A stretch of DNA of 64,000 nt from Kordia sp039026955 (lineage in GTDB: Bacteria; Bacteroidota; Bacteroidia; Flavobacteriales; Flavobacteriaceae), in contig JBCCLH010000003.1 in NCBI GenBank assembly GCA_039026955.1, positions 1 to 64,000 of the forward strand, written 5' to 3'. Positions within the stretch are counted from its first letter, which is position 1, and every line of letters starts with the position of its first letter. This document shows positions 17,027 to 26,139 of the stretch, piece after piece. The translations under genes were made by a program, and so were the position numbers. The notes below the pieces were generated by a model. The model was given only the letters and a program-made list of their open reading frames with translations. It did no database searches and had not been told where the DNA came from.

Positions 17027-20000
17027 ATGCAACATTTCATGGTAAACATCACAATAGCTTTTAATAAGCTGCTACTTCTAGTTTTATTTTTGATAAGTCC
17101 GATAGCGATACACTCTCAAATGGATTATACATCTTTGGAGTTTCATACAGTTCAAAAAAACATATTTCAACGTCCAATTACAACAATGGTATTGGATAAA
17201 TATGGTTTTTTGTGGATTGGAACTGAAGGTGCTGGATTGTATCGATATAATGGGTTTTCGTATAGTTATTATAGATACGATATTAATGATGAGAATAGTA
17301 TCAATAGTAACTCCATAAGCTCTATGTATCTTGACGATGCTGGGCAATTATGGATTGGCACAGATGCAGGATTGTGCGTATATGATGAAACACAAAACTC
17401 ATTCAAGCGATTTAAAGTTAAAAATAGAAATGCTTTGGTAAATAATTACACGAATATTCTGTGTTTTGCCAAGTATAAAAATAGATTTCTTATCGGAACA
17501 TATGATGGTGTAAAAGAATTAGACATCGCTAATAGTTTAATGAAAGATTATGGTTTATCTGGCTTTACCGTATTGGATTTGCAATTTTCGACCAAAGGAA
17601 ACCTATACATCGCGACAAATTTAGGATTGAAATTAGAGCGTTATCACCAAAGAGGAACCATTGAAAATATCCCTATTCAAAGTCAAGGTGATACGATTAA
17701 CGTCATGAATCTGCATATAGACAAACGTGAAAATCTTTGGGTAGGAACCTTAAAAAGTGGAACATTTAGAGGTGACTTAAATAGAGAGCAAGTCCCTTTT
17801 TCTAAATTGGATATCGTTGAGAGTGCAACCATGGCGATTACTAGTGATACTAACCATACGTTTATCGCTATAGAAAATGAAGGACTCTTCATTTTAGATA
17901 TGAAAGGAGAAATCGTCAAACACTATCAATACAATGTGCAAGATAAGCATGGTATTGGCTCGGATTCTATCTGGTCTATGTTATTAGATAATCAAAATAG
18001 ATTGTGGTTAGGTTATTACGAAAATGGCTTAGGCTTTGTGGACGAACACTACAATAAATTCAAATCCATACAGCGAGAAGATATTACCAATAGTATTCAT
18101 ACGAATGATATCAAAGCATTTGCTAAAACAGATGATGGTAAAATTTGGATCGCACAAATTAATGGAATCGATATTTTAAATCCTGACACGAATGAAATCA
18201 CGAATGTGTATGGGGAATCAAATTCAGCGTATAAAGGTTTAAAAAGTGGATTATATATTGAAAATATTTTTATTGACAGTAAAGAAAATGTTTGGATAGC
18301 AACTTGGGGAGAAGGCGTTTTTTTATTGAAAAAAGGAACAAAAACTTTTGTAAACCTTACTAAAGAAAATACTTCAGGCGTACTTGCAACAAATAAAATA
18401 CGATGTTTTACAGAAGATACTCATGGAAATATTTGGATGGGTTCTTTTTTAGAAGGTGTCTATTATTTTGATATACAAACAGGTACAATTAAAGTCCCTA
18501 ATGGAGCATCGTATGCCAATTCGGAAATCATTAATAAAGATGTAAAGGTAATATACAACGACAGTTCTGGATATATTTGGATTGGCACTACATCAGGACT
18601 GTATCATATTGAAAAACAAAATAATACCAGTTATAAAGTGACCAATCACAATGCTGCTATTTCATCTAAATTTGCGGGTCATCCAAGTTCCAGTCGCATC
18701 CTTGACATATATGAGACACAAGATGGAACTATATGGTTTGGCACCAACGGAGGCGGTTTATTTCAATATAAAAGAGATACACAAGGCTTTGAAAAACTAG
18801 CATTACAAGAATATGATTTATCGTTTGTAAATGCCATATTTGAACCTATAAAGAATCAACTCTGGTTGAGTAGTAAGGAAGGTGTTTTAAAAATTGATCG
18901 CGAAACTAACAAAGTGGTTCAATTTACAGTTTCTGATGGATTACTTAAAAATTTCCTAATTGATGGCGCCGTGCTAATGGACGATTCTAACGTATTGTAT
19001 TTGGGAACTAAAAATGGCGTTAATACAATTGAACCTCAAAACATTAGCTACAATCCTTATATAATCAAACCTTATTTAAAAGGAGTCAAGTTATTTAATA
19101 AGGAGGTTAACCAAAGAGATAAGGACAGTCCTTTGTCGGTTGAAAACGATACCAATATCATCTCATTAAAACACGATCAAACAGTGATCACAATTGACTA
19201 TGAAGCTGTAGGGTATACACGACCTGAAAAGAACCAATATGCCTATCTTTTAGAAGGGTTTGAGGAAAAATGGAATTACGTAGGATCAAAAACAAGTGCC
19301 ACATATACTAATCTTGAACCTGGCGACTACACATTTAAGTTAATGGCATCAAACAATGATAATATTTGGAACGAAGCTGCTGTTATTTTAGAAATAAACG
19401 TGCTACCACCATGGTGGAAAACAGTGTGGGCATATATATTGTATGTCCTACTCACTTGCCTTTCTGTCATTGGAATCATGCACTTATACAAAAAGAGAGT
19501 GAATGAGTTAAATACTTTCAGACTAGAAAGAGAGCGTAGAAAGCAAAAGGTAGAATTGCAACAACAAAAATTGCAGTTTTTTACCAATATTTCTCACGAA
19601 TTTAGAACACCACTAACTTTGATTATTAACCCTATAAGAGATTTGATAGAATCTAGTGAATCAGATTTTTCAAAACCTGTCCAGCAAAAACATCATATCA
19701 TTCACAAAAATGCAGAACGCCTTTCAAGATTGATCAATGAATTAATGGATTTTAGAAAATTACAATCCAATAAACTTCAATTAAAAATAGGACAATTCAA
19801 TATTGTAAAAAACACCAAAAACATACTCAGTTTTTTCAATGAAGAAGCAAAAAGAAGAGCGATACAGTTAGATGTAAAGTATGAGAATGTGAATCTGGAT
19901 ATATGGGCAGATAGCGGAATACTAGACAAGGTGTTGTTCAACCTGCTTTCAAATGCTTTCAAAGTGACTCCTAACAAAGGTCGAATTCGTGTAAAAATTA

Positions 20001-21157
20001 TATCTAGTGAAAAAAAGATATTACCCTTAATAAGCAATGAAACTGCCATACCAGTGGTAGAAATTAGTGTAAAAGATAATGGCCCTGGGATAGATCAAAA
20101 AGATTATAAAAAAATATTTGACAGGTTTTATCAAGTCAGCGAGTTGAACAAATCATACTATGGAAGTACAGGTGTTGGTTTAGAAATGGTCAATAGTTTT
20201 ATTGAGCTTCACAAAGGTGTTGTAGAAGTAGAGAGTGAACTGGGGAAAGGATCAATTTTTAAAGTGTTTATTCCTTACGGTAAAGAATTTTTTGAGAGTA
20301 ACGACTTTTCCATGATCCGAAAGGATATAAAAGTTTCTCTGCCAGAGCATGATGCAACGGAAAATACTAAAATGTATGATATTGAAGATATTCTCTCTAA
20401 AAAAGAGCTGAAAAAGAAGTTACTCATCGTAGAAGATAATACAGATCTTCAAGACTATCTCATCTCAATTTTAGAGGAGGAATATGATCTAGTGTTGGCA
20501 TTAGATGGTCAAGAAGGATGGCTAAAAACATTGGAGCATCGTCCCGATGTTATTATAACAGATGTTATTATGCCTATTATGGATGGGATAGAATTTTGTG
20601 AAAAAGTAAAAAGCGATCCTAGTTTAAGTCACATCCCAATCGTAATGCTCACAGCAAAAAATTTGACTGAAGATCGAATTAACGCAATGAAAGTTGGTGC
20701 AGAAGCCTATTTGGTGAAACCTTTTGACACGAAAGAATTAAAGGTGACTTTAGAACAACTTTTATTAAAAAGAGAACGGTTATTTGAACAAAACTCAACT
20801 GTAGTATCTGTCAACGAAGAAAACAAACAAACCGATGTAGACAATGATTTTATACAAAAAGTCTTAGCGTTTATTGATGATAATATTGAAAACTCTTCAT
20901 TGAATGTACAAATGTTGACTTCCCATCTTTGCTTAAGTCGTAGTCAGGTATATCGAAAAATGAAAACATTGACAGGTTTATCACCGATCGAATTTATAAG
21001 AAGAGTTCGATTAGAAAGATCTAAAACCATCTTTCAAAATGATAAAAATTTAAATGTTAGTGAAGTGGCACATAAAGTAGGTTTTTTATCGGCTTCCTAT
21101 TTTACGGCTTGTTATAAAAAACAATATGGTGAACTTCCAAAAAGCAAAAAGAAATAA
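17027..21157 (+). CDS. Hybrid two-component system regulator (HTCS) of the xylan locus
   Basis: One-protein sensor and transcription factor. The frame opens with a TTG at 17006, but ATGs at 17027 or 17039 give a normal signal peptide (FNKLLLLVLFLISPIAIHSQ). The periplasmic part (about 30-700) is a two-part propeller of Reg_prop repeats (LDKYGFLWIGTEGAGLYRY, NGNIWMGS-like blades), followed by a Y_Y_Y domain at about 725-800. One membrane segment follows near 805-825. The cytoplasmic part has HisKA with the phospho-His in NISHEFRTPL, HATPase with DNGPGID and TGVGLEM, a receiver domain with the phospho-Asp in IITDVIMPIMDG, and a C-terminal AraC-type HTH. HTCS proteins bind oligosaccharides and activate neighbouring SusCD genes. 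The ligand here is probably a xylo-oligosaccharide. Confidence 0.96.
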   Translation: MQHFMVNITIAFNKLLLLVLFLISPIAIHSQMDYTSLEFHTVQKNIFQRPITTMVLDKYGFLWIGTEGAGLYRYNGFSYSYYRYDINDENSINSNSISSMYLDDAGQLWIGTDAGLCVYDETQNSFKRFKVKNRNALVNNYTNILCFAKYKNRFLIGTYDGVKELDIANSLMKDYGLSGFTVLDLQFSTKGNLYIATNLGLKLERYHQRGTIENIPIQSQGDTINVMNLHIDKRENLWVGTLKSGTFRGDLNREQVPFSKLDIVESATMAITSDTNHTFIAIENEGLFILDMKGEIVKHYQYNVQDKHGIGSDSIWSMLLDNQNRLWLGYYENGLGFVDEHYNKFKSIQREDITNSIHTNDIKAFAKTDDGKIWIAQINGIDILNPDTNEITNVYGESNSAYKGLKSGLYIENIFIDSKENVWIATWGEGVFLLKKGTKTFVNLTKENTSGVLATNKIRCFTEDTHGNIWMGSFLEGVYYFDIQTGTIKVPNGASYANSEIINKDVKVIYNDSSGYIWIGTTSGLYHIEKQNNTSYKVTNHNAAISSKFAGHPSSSRILDIYETQDGTIWFGTNGGGLFQYKRDTQGFEKLALQEYDLSFVNAIFEPIKNQLWLSSKEGVLKIDRETNKVVQFTVSDGLLKNFLIDGAVLMDDSNVLYLGTKNGVNTIEPQNISYNPYIIKPYLKGVKLFNKEVNQRDKDSPLSVENDTNIISLKHDQTVITIDYEAVGYTRPEKNQYAYLLEGFEEKWNYVGSKTSATYTNLEPGDYTFKLMASNNDNIWNEAAVILEINVLPPWWKTVWAYILYVLLTCLSVIGIMHLYKKRVNELNTFRLERERRKQKVELQQQKLQFFTNISHEFRTPLTLIINPIRDLIESSESDFSKPVQQKHHIIHKNAERLSRLINELMDFRKLQSNKLQLKIGQFNIVKNTKNILSFFNEEAKRRAIQLDVKYENVNLDIWADSGILDKVLFNLLSNAFKVTPNKGRIRVKIISSEKKILPLISNETAIPVVEISVKDNGPGIDQKDYKKIFDRFYQVSELNKSYYGSTGVGLEMVNSFIELHKGVVEVESELGKGSIFKVFIPYGKEFFESNDFSMIRKDIKVSLPEHDATENTKMYDIEDILSKKELKKKLLIVEDNTDLQDYLISILEEEYDLVLALDGQEGWLKTLEHRPDVIITDVIMPIMDGIEFCEKVKSDPSLSHIPIVMLTAKNLTEDRINAMKVGAEAYLVKPFDTKELKVTLEQLLLKRERLFEQNSTVVSVNEENKQTDVDNDFIQKVLAFIDDNIENSSLNVQMLTSHLCLSRSQVYRKMKTLTGLSPIEFIRRVRLERSKTIFQNDKNLNVSEVAHKVGFLSASYFTACYKKQYGELPKSKKK

Positions 21158-21250
21158 TGTTTTTTTAATATAAGATTCTTTGAGTTCGGCAAGGTATCAA
21201 CAATGAACAAGCAACTTAAAACCCAAGTTATTTAAAGATTTTCTGCAAAT

Positions 21251-21281
21251 GCAACATATGAAATATTTATTGCATCAAATA
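21251..21281 (+). promoter_or_regulatory. Putative HTCS operator E upstream of susC
   Basis: Half-sites GCAACATATG (21251) and GCATCAAATA (21272) are 21 bp apart and oriented toward susC, about 125 bp before its ATG. Confidence 0.6.
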
Positions 21282-21405
21282 AAACACCTCACTTACAGCT
21301 AGTAAACATACATTGCATCTTGATTGTATTGTAGTCTGTGTTCGATAAAAGTAATTATACAAGATTACCTAAGCGCAGCACAACAAAATTTAAACTAATT
21401 CAAAG

Positions 21406-24400
21406 ATGAAGCTAAAAAACGTATGTACTATTCTTTTCTTGATGATAACAAGTCAACTATTTAGTCAATCAGTTACGGGAACTGTCACCTCAAAAGAAGG
21501 TGAAGTGTTGCCAGGAGTGACTATTATTGTAAAAGGTAAAGAAATAGGAGATTACACCGATTTTGATGGTAAATATACCATTACCAATATCAATGCTGGA
21601 GACACCTTGATATTTTCATACATTGGTTATGCCACGCAACAAATTGTGTATGCTGATCAAAAGGAAATAAATGTTACACTTATTGAAAACCGAACAAACT
21701 TAGATGAAGTCATCATAGTAAGTTACGGAAAACAAAAAAACACACCTGTTTCCGTGGTTAAGTCTGAAGATTTAAGTGAATTTCCAACCACTGATTTAGG
21801 GCAAGCATTACAAGGACGCGCTGCAGGTGTAAACATTACCAATGGTGGTTCTCCCGGAAGTCAAACCCTGATACAAATACGAGGTGTAAACACCTTTGGA
21901 GATGGTACACCGCTATATGTTGTAGATGGTGTTTTTACCAATAGTTTAAATAGTCTCGATTTATCAAGTATAGAAAAAGTAGAAGTGCTTAAAGATGCAG
22001 CTTCTCTTGCAGTGTATGGATCAAGAGGTACTAATGGAGTTGTTTTAATCACGACAAAAAAAGGACGTGCGCGTAAAGCTTCCTTCAAAATAGAAGCAAG
22101 CACTGGTTTTCAAGAATTCAACAGAAGATACGATCTCATGAATACAGAACAGTATATACAATATTTAAGAGAAATTAATGCATTAGCAGGTCAAAATGGT
22201 GGTCCAGATTTTCCTGTTGGAATCGTAAATAATAATCCAAATTTTGATGGAAATGGTATAGACACTGATTGGCAAGATGAATACTTCCAATCGGCTCCTA
22301 TATATAATGTAAGTGCAAGTGTAAATGGCGGTAGTGAAAATGCGAAATATAACTTAGGTTTCTCCAGACTAGAACAAGATGGAGTCTTTATTGAAACAGG
22401 TTTTATACGAACAACATTAAATTTAAACACGGATGCAACAATTACGAATTGGTTAGATATTGGACAAACACTTTCATTGGCGCAAACGGAAACTATTTTT
22501 CCTGAAGTTGCTGATGGTAGAGATCCGTTTCAAAATATTATTGGGCAAGCACCGTATATTCCTGTAGTTGCAGAAAGTGGACTTTTTGGAGGGACAAGTT
22601 CTTTAGACTTGAATGACTCTAGAAACCAAATACGTGTACAAAACAATCAAGATAATTTAACGCGATTTTCATCACTTATCGGTAGTGTGTATGCAAAATT
22701 TAAACTTGCGAAAGGATTAACATTTAGATCTCAATTTGGTCTCAATGCAAATCTATTGCAACAAGATGCACAAATAAGATCATTTGAAGAAGATGGTGGA
22801 AGATTTTCTAATCCGATCAATTTCATAAGTAAACAAAGACAAACCTTATCACAAACCATCTTTACAAATACTTTGTCATACGATAGAGATTTTAACAAAC
22901 ATTCTGTAAATCTCTCAGCAACCTTAGAACAAACACAAATAGAACTAGAGTCTGCCTCTATTTCAGACAATAATGAAGTATCATCAGATATTCCGGAAGC
23001 TTTTTCACCAAATGCAAGAGCTACCTCTTTTACCGTTCCCGAAAATTTAAACTCTGTTCTTTTTCTAGGTGGATACGAATTTGATAATCGCTACTCAATT
23101 AGTGGTTCTGGAAGGCGCGATACCTCATCACGATTTTCACCAGATAATGCCTCACAATGGTTCTTTTCTGGTGCAGTAGGATGGAATATTTCAAATGAAC
23201 CTTTCTTTAAAGTTGAAGCTATTAATAGTTTAAAATTAAGAGCTAGTTATGGAGAAACAGGTAACAATAAAACAGGAAATGCTGTAAATGCATTTTTACC
23301 TTCGCTAGGAATTAATCTTCCAGCTTCCATTGGTGATGAAACCTCACCGGGAATTACGCCAAATAATGCTGCGAATCCAGATTTACGATGGGAAACACAA
23401 ATAAAGCAGAATTATGGTCTGAATCTAGGCTTATTCTATGATCAGATTCAGATTAATGTTGACTACTTCAAAAATAGAAGTGAAGATTTATTGATTCCTG
23501 TTGAATTACCATCATCTGCTGGAGTTCCTGGAAATCCACAAACGGGCTCCACTGTAATTAGAAATGTAGGTGCTGTAGAAGTAAAAGGATTTGAATTTAC
23601 CTTAGGATACAATGATTACAAAGGAGATTTTAAATGGAACTTCTGGGGGAATTTAACAACTTCTGAAAATGTCGTTGAAAATCTTGGTGTATCAGGAGAA
23701 CCTATAGAAAGAGCTCGACTCAATCCACCTTTTACCTCAGCTTTAAATAGATTAGCTGTGGGGGAAGCGCCATTTCACTTTTTTGGTTTAGTGGCAGATG
23801 GCGTATACGCTACACAAGCACAAGTAGATAGTGAACTTCCTAACAACAACACTGCAGCTGTACCAGTTCAACCCGGAGATGTTAGATATCTTGATCTAAA
23901 TGGAGATGGTTTAATAAATTTAGACGATAGAGCTGTGATTGGAGATCCAAATCCCGATTTTACCTATGCCGTTAATTTAAGAGCAGAATACAAAGGTTGG
24001 GATGTCAATATCCTATTCAATGGTGTGCAAGGCGTAGATGCCTTTAATAGTAACATATACTATTTGGAAGGATTAGATAATGGATTAAACTATGGAACCC
24101 GAGTACTACGCAGGTGGCAAAATCCTGGTGACATCACCGACATACCACGATTTAGATTTGGAGCAAATATCAATAATGAAATCTCTTCACGTTATATTGA
24201 AGATGCTTCGTATCTTAGGTTACGTAATGTGACCTTAGGATATTCATTGCCAGAACGCGTTATCAATAAGTCTGGAAATGGATTTATTAAAAAAATAAGA
24301 GTGTATGTGCAAGGGCAAAACTTACTCACATTTACAAATTACTCAGGTTTAGATCCAGAAATAGCGCCTTTCTACAACGCACAAGGATTAGTAGATGGAT

Positions 24401-24468
24401 TAGGTATCGATAGAAGTGCGCAACCAAGACCAATTACCGTATTAAGCGGAATTCAAATAGAATTTTAA
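21406..24468 (+). CDS. SusC-like TonB-dependent outer-membrane transporter
   Basis: Outer-membrane channel that imports oligosaccharides bound by its SusD partner, energised by TonB. After a signal peptide (ending LFSQ) comes a carboxypeptidase-regulatory-like domain (about 24-105, SVTGTVTSKEGEVLPGVTIIVKG), the TonB-box region (DEVIIVSYGKQ), the plug domain (about 115-220, LQGRAAGVNITNGGSPG, SIEKVEVLKDAASLAVYGSRG) and a beta-barrel to the C-terminus (GIQIEF). The length of 1020 aa is typical. The SusD ATG directly follows the stop codon without any gap. Confidence 0.97.
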   Translation: MKLKNVCTILFLMITSQLFSQSVTGTVTSKEGEVLPGVTIIVKGKEIGDYTDFDGKYTITNINAGDTLIFSYIGYATQQIVYADQKEINVTLIENRTNLDEVIIVSYGKQKNTPVSVVKSEDLSEFPTTDLGQALQGRAAGVNITNGGSPGSQTLIQIRGVNTFGDGTPLYVVDGVFTNSLNSLDLSSIEKVEVLKDAASLAVYGSRGTNGVVLITTKKGRARKASFKIEASTGFQEFNRRYDLMNTEQYIQYLREINALAGQNGGPDFPVGIVNNNPNFDGNGIDTDWQDEYFQSAPIYNVSASVNGGSENAKYNLGFSRLEQDGVFIETGFIRTTLNLNTDATITNWLDIGQTLSLAQTETIFPEVADGRDPFQNIIGQAPYIPVVAESGLFGGTSSLDLNDSRNQIRVQNNQDNLTRFSSLIGSVYAKFKLAKGLTFRSQFGLNANLLQQDAQIRSFEEDGGRFSNPINFISKQRQTLSQTIFTNTLSYDRDFNKHSVNLSATLEQTQIELESASISDNNEVSSDIPEAFSPNARATSFTVPENLNSVLFLGGYEFDNRYSISGSGRRDTSSRFSPDNASQWFFSGAVGWNISNEPFFKVEAINSLKLRASYGETGNNKTGNAVNAFLPSLGINLPASIGDETSPGITPNNAANPDLRWETQIKQNYGLNLGLFYDQIQINVDYFKNRSEDLLIPVELPSSAGVPGNPQTGSTVIRNVGAVEVKGFEFTLGYNDYKGDFKWNFWGNLTTSENVVENLGVSGEPIERARLNPPFTSALNRLAVGEAPFHFFGLVADGVYATQAQVDSELPNNNTAAVPVQPGDVRYLDLNGDGLINLDDRAVIGDPNPDFTYAVNLRAEYKGWDVNILFNGVQGVDAFNSNIYYLEGLDNGLNYGTRVLRRWQNPGDITDIPRFRFGANINNEISSRYIEDASYLRLRNVTLGYSLPERVINKSGNGFIKKIRVYVQGQNLLTFTNYSGLDPEIAPFYNAQGLVDGLGIDRSAQPRPITVLSGIQIEF

Positions 24469-26031
24469 ATGAATAAAAATTTCAAGATGAAAAAAATCAG
24501 TACTTATTTATTAAAAACTACAGCATTTTTCTTGTTGCTTTTGTTTGTATCATGCGATGAAGATGTTCCTGTAGAAAATACAAATGCATTAAATCCAGAT
24601 ATCTTCTTTGAATCATTAAGTCAAGTAGAAGCTGCAGTAAATGCTAGTTACAATCAATTTCAAACTATTTACCAACGTGTAGGATATGTGTTTCCTGATG
24701 CCATGTCAGATGAAGTACTTTCTAGTGGAGATCCAAATTTTGCACCTTACAACCGTTTTGAGTTCAATGCAACCCTTGGTAATATTGCTTTATATTGGAC
24801 TGCCTGTTTTAATGGTATCGGTGCATGTAATTTTGTCATCGGTAATGAAGATAGAATGCGAACGAACGCAGCCTCTTCAGATTTTACAAATGAAGATGTT
24901 GATAATGCATTAGGGCAAGCATATTTCCTTAGAGCTTTATACTATTATCATTTAGTGAAGCGCTTTGGCGGTGTCCCTCTAAAAGTCGATTTAGCTACTG
25001 CTTTAGAAGATGCACCAAGAGCCACGCTTGACGAGGTGTATAATCAGATCATTTTTGATTTAGAGCTATCAACCCAACTTACCCTTCCTAAAGGAACAAC
25101 CGAAGTTGGAAGAGTCACAAAAGAAGCTGCTTATGGTTTGTTAGGGAAAGTGTATTTACACAGAGAAATGTATGTTGAAGCGCAACAGGCGTTTAATAAT
25201 GTCGGTAATCATACCTTATTACCTTTAGCCCAATATAGCGATAACTTTAGTGAATCTGGCGAGCATAATGACGAATCTATGTTTGAAATAGGATACAATG
25301 GCGAAGTAGGAACTGAACAAGAACGTTGGGCTTCTACTGGGATAGGAACTTCAGAAGTTACATTTCATTCGCAAGACTACACAGGTTGGGCAAATGCAAG
25401 ACCTTCTAATAAAGTAATTGCAGAATTTGAAGACGATGATCCGAGGTTAGATAAAGCTATACTCATCGATGGGAATAATACCTATGGCCCAGGTGATGCA
25501 TTTCAATTTCCTTGTGGTGGATGCGTAGGTGGACCTGTTTGGTATAAATTTTCGCAACTATATGATGAGCAGGATGTTTCACAAAATAGTGGTGTTAATG
25601 TGCGAATACTCAGATATGCTGATGTTGTCTTAATGCAAGCAGAAGTTGAAATGAATCTGGGTAATAATGCTGGCGCAGTCAATCTTTTGAATGAAATCAG
25701 AGACCGAGCAGAAATGCCAAGATATGGTACCGCAACTATGGATGCCAGAGGATATCCTGTAAACACCTCTGATCAAATTTTTAGAGCCATTGTGCATGAA
25801 CGATTTGTAGAACTCTGTGGAGAGCAATTGCGTTTTGATGATTTAGTTCGATGGAATTTAGATGATCAAGAATTATCTATTTTTCCAGATCAAAATTTCA
25901 ATAACCCAGATCCATTATTACAACTAGTACGGAATTATGATCCGTCAGTGCATCGAGTCATGCCAATACCACAGAATGAAATTGATAGTAATTCACAAAT
26001 AAATCAAGGAGATCAAAATCCCGGATATTAA
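24469..26031 (+). CDS. SusD/RagB-like surface glycan-binding lipoprotein
   Basis: Lid of the SusCD importer that captures oligosaccharides at the cell surface. The ATG at 24469 abuts the susC stop. A second ATG at 24487 (MKKISTYLL) gives a tighter lipoprotein signal, with lipobox FVSC. The SusD pattern is visible: N-terminal helices with NALNPDIFFESLSQVEAAVN, the TPR-like core (NALGQAYFLRALYYYHLVKRFGG), AAYGLLGKVYLH, and the C-terminal AIVHERFVELCGEQLRFDDLVRW and VHRVMPIPQNEIDSN. A terminator follows. Confidence 0.97.
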   Translation: MNKNFKMKKISTYLLKTTAFFLLLLFVSCDEDVPVENTNALNPDIFFESLSQVEAAVNASYNQFQTIYQRVGYVFPDAMSDEVLSSGDPNFAPYNRFEFNATLGNIALYWTACFNGIGACNFVIGNEDRMRTNAASSDFTNEDVDNALGQAYFLRALYYYHLVKRFGGVPLKVDLATALEDAPRATLDEVYNQIIFDLELSTQLTLPKGTTEVGRVTKEAAYGLLGKVYLHREMYVEAQQAFNNVGNHTLLPLAQYSDNFSESGEHNDESMFEIGYNGEVGTEQERWASTGIGTSEVTFHSQDYTGWANARPSNKVIAEFEDDDPRLDKAILIDGNNTYGPGDAFQFPCGGCVGGPVWYKFSQLYDEQDVSQNSGVNVRILRYADVVLMQAEVEMNLGNNAGAVNLLNEIRDRAEMPRYGTATMDARGYPVNTSDQIFRAIVHERFVELCGEQLRFDDLVRWNLDDQELSIFPDQNFNNPDPLLQLVRNYDPSVHRVMPIPQNEIDSNSQINQGDQNPGY

Positions 26032-26043
26032 AATCGACCCATA

Positions 26044-26090
26044 TAATGAGCGAAAGTTTTTTCTTCGCTCATTAATTTTTTATTTTAATC
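26044..26090 (+). terminator. Terminator after susD
   Basis: AATGAGCGAA (26045-26054) pairs with TTCGCTCATT (26064-26073), followed by a long T-rich tail. It may separate susCD from the FG-GAP lipoprotein or allow partial read-through. Confidence 0.85.
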
Positions 26091-26139
26091 TCATATAAAA
26101 ATGAGTGATCTTATAAATTTTAAGCTATAACAGAGAATT

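Noticed and set aside
17027..17057. A sixth HTCS-like site (GCAACATTTC) at the HTCS start
   Set aside because: Only one half-site is present; 21 bp further there is no match, and the sequence is part of the coding start.
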